From Allomyces macrogynus ATCC 38327 (Eukaryota; Blastocladiomycota; Blastocladiomycetes; Blastocladiales; Blastocladiaceae), in contig GG745338.1 of assembly GCA_000151295.1 (NCBI GenBank), forward strand, positions 896,665-911,400: DNA of 14,736 nt. Reading direction: 5' to 3'. The position numbers were made by a program, and so were the translations under genes. The notes beneath the pieces were generated by a model, which was not told the origin of the DNA, ran no database searches, and saw nothing but the letters and a program-made list of their open reading frames with translations. Position 1 is the stretch's first letter. Every line of letters starts with the position of its first letter. Positions 14,498-14,736 of the stretch are shown here, piece after piece.

Positions 14498-14540
14498 AAA
14501 CCTGATCAAGGACAGCAGTGCTGGATTCACCATTCCAACA
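14476..14540 (-). repeat. TRIM copy B, 5' LTR (65 bp)
   Basis: It is identical to the partner LTR, adjoins the primer-binding site at 14475 and is followed on the right by the target duplication ATCAT. Confidence 0.92.
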
Positions 14541-14736
14541 ATCATCCCACTTGCACCTCTGTCCCCTCAAGTGTTTGGGACGTCGCGGCCGCTATTCTCC
14601 ACCACCTGGACTCCACGATGCGGCCCCATGGCTGGTGCATTTCCAACCACCAGACCACCACAATGGTGTCCTCTGTATGATGGCCCCATGATCCCAGTTC
14701 ATGACCTCAATGGACTTGGCTCAGAGCGGGTGGAGA

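Larger units (their letters stand above)
14258..14540 (-). mobile_element. TRIM/SMART-type miniature LTR retrotransposon, copy B
   Basis: This is the same element as copy A and exactly the same length (283 bp), in the opposite orientation. It is flanked by a perfect target duplication ATCAT (14253-14257 and 14541-14545). Its two 65-bp LTRs (14258-14322 and 14476-14540) are identical, so it is probably a younger insertion than copy A. On the minus strand it has the primer-binding site at 14475-14455 and the polypurine tract GGAGGAG at 14329-14323. The interior differs from copy A at only a few bases. Confidence 0.92.
14070..14736 (+). pseudogene. Open frame of unknown function, interrupted by TRIM copy B and running off the window
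   Basis: The frame is open from 14049 (first ATG 14070) to the TRIM insertion at 14258. Ignoring the element and one copy of its ATCAT duplication (288 bp in total), it continues in the same frame without a stop from 14546 to the window end, about 126 codons overall. The right part reads like real protein (PPQWCPLYDGPMIPVHDLNG). I do not recognise it. The left part has several Cys residues and a KYPCNGKHNPGPM stretch. With the element present, translation would run through most of the TRIM and stop in its second LTR at 14484-14486. The continuity across the insertion supports a genuine coding sequence, but the evidence is modest. Confidence 0.35.

Noticed and set aside
1..14736. CRISPR array, bacterial operon, phage or integron structures
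   Set aside because: There is no spaced identical repeat array, no ribosome binding sites and no prokaryotic gene packing. The window is dominated by eukaryotic LTR elements.

Overview
The window looks like a repeat-rich stretch of a eukaryotic, most likely fungal, genome. Support: a short spliced gene end with GTATGT...TAG boundaries, Ty1/copia elements primed by an initiator-tRNA half, and Gag-like proteins whose layout recalls Ty3/gypsy elements of Basidiomycota. The fungal and basidiomycete assignments are inference. There is no sign of bacterial gene organisation.

Layout, left to right. 1-286 is a plus-strand scrap of copia pol. At 286/287 the sequence switches to the minus strand and runs as the 5' half of a copia element: protease and gag (287-2150), leader and primer-binding site, and an LTR at 2282-2467. 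2528-2730 is the 3' end of a spliced gene of unknown function. 2736-4367 (minus) is a gag-like gene split by a 283-bp LTR element at 3214-3496. 4368-6072 holds no gene I can defend, only a 62/67-bp direct repeat. 6073-6272 (minus) is another copia pol scrap. 6273-11967 (plus) is an end-to-end copia element of 5.7 kb (LTR, PBS, gag, protease, integrase, reverse transcriptase, RNase H, polypurine tract, LTR), broken by one stop and four frame shifts. 12257-13068 is a second gag-like remnant with seven 9-residue repeats and a CCHC knuckle. 13069-13133 is a solo LTR of the small element. 13597-13671 is tRNA-like. 14070 to the window end is an open frame split by a second complete small element (14258-14540, minus).

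The most interesting content is the small element: two complete 283-bp copies and one solo LTR. Each complete copy has 65-bp LTRs (TGTTG...CAACA) and a perfect 5-bp target duplication (GAACA and ATCAT). It has no coding capacity. It is a TRIM/SMART-type non-autonomous LTR retrotransposon. Its primer-binding site and polypurine tract match those of the resident copia element, suggesting that copia supplies the enzymes in trans. A tRNA-like A box and B box straddle its LTR/PBS junction, so it may also have an internal RNA polymerase III promoter.

The copia sequences show a second layer. The 5' halves at 287-2467 and 6273-8453 form an inverted repeat with arms of about 2.2 kb around a spacer of about 3.8 kb. 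A central tract is almost identical while the outer parts differ by several percent, which is the pattern left by gene conversion.
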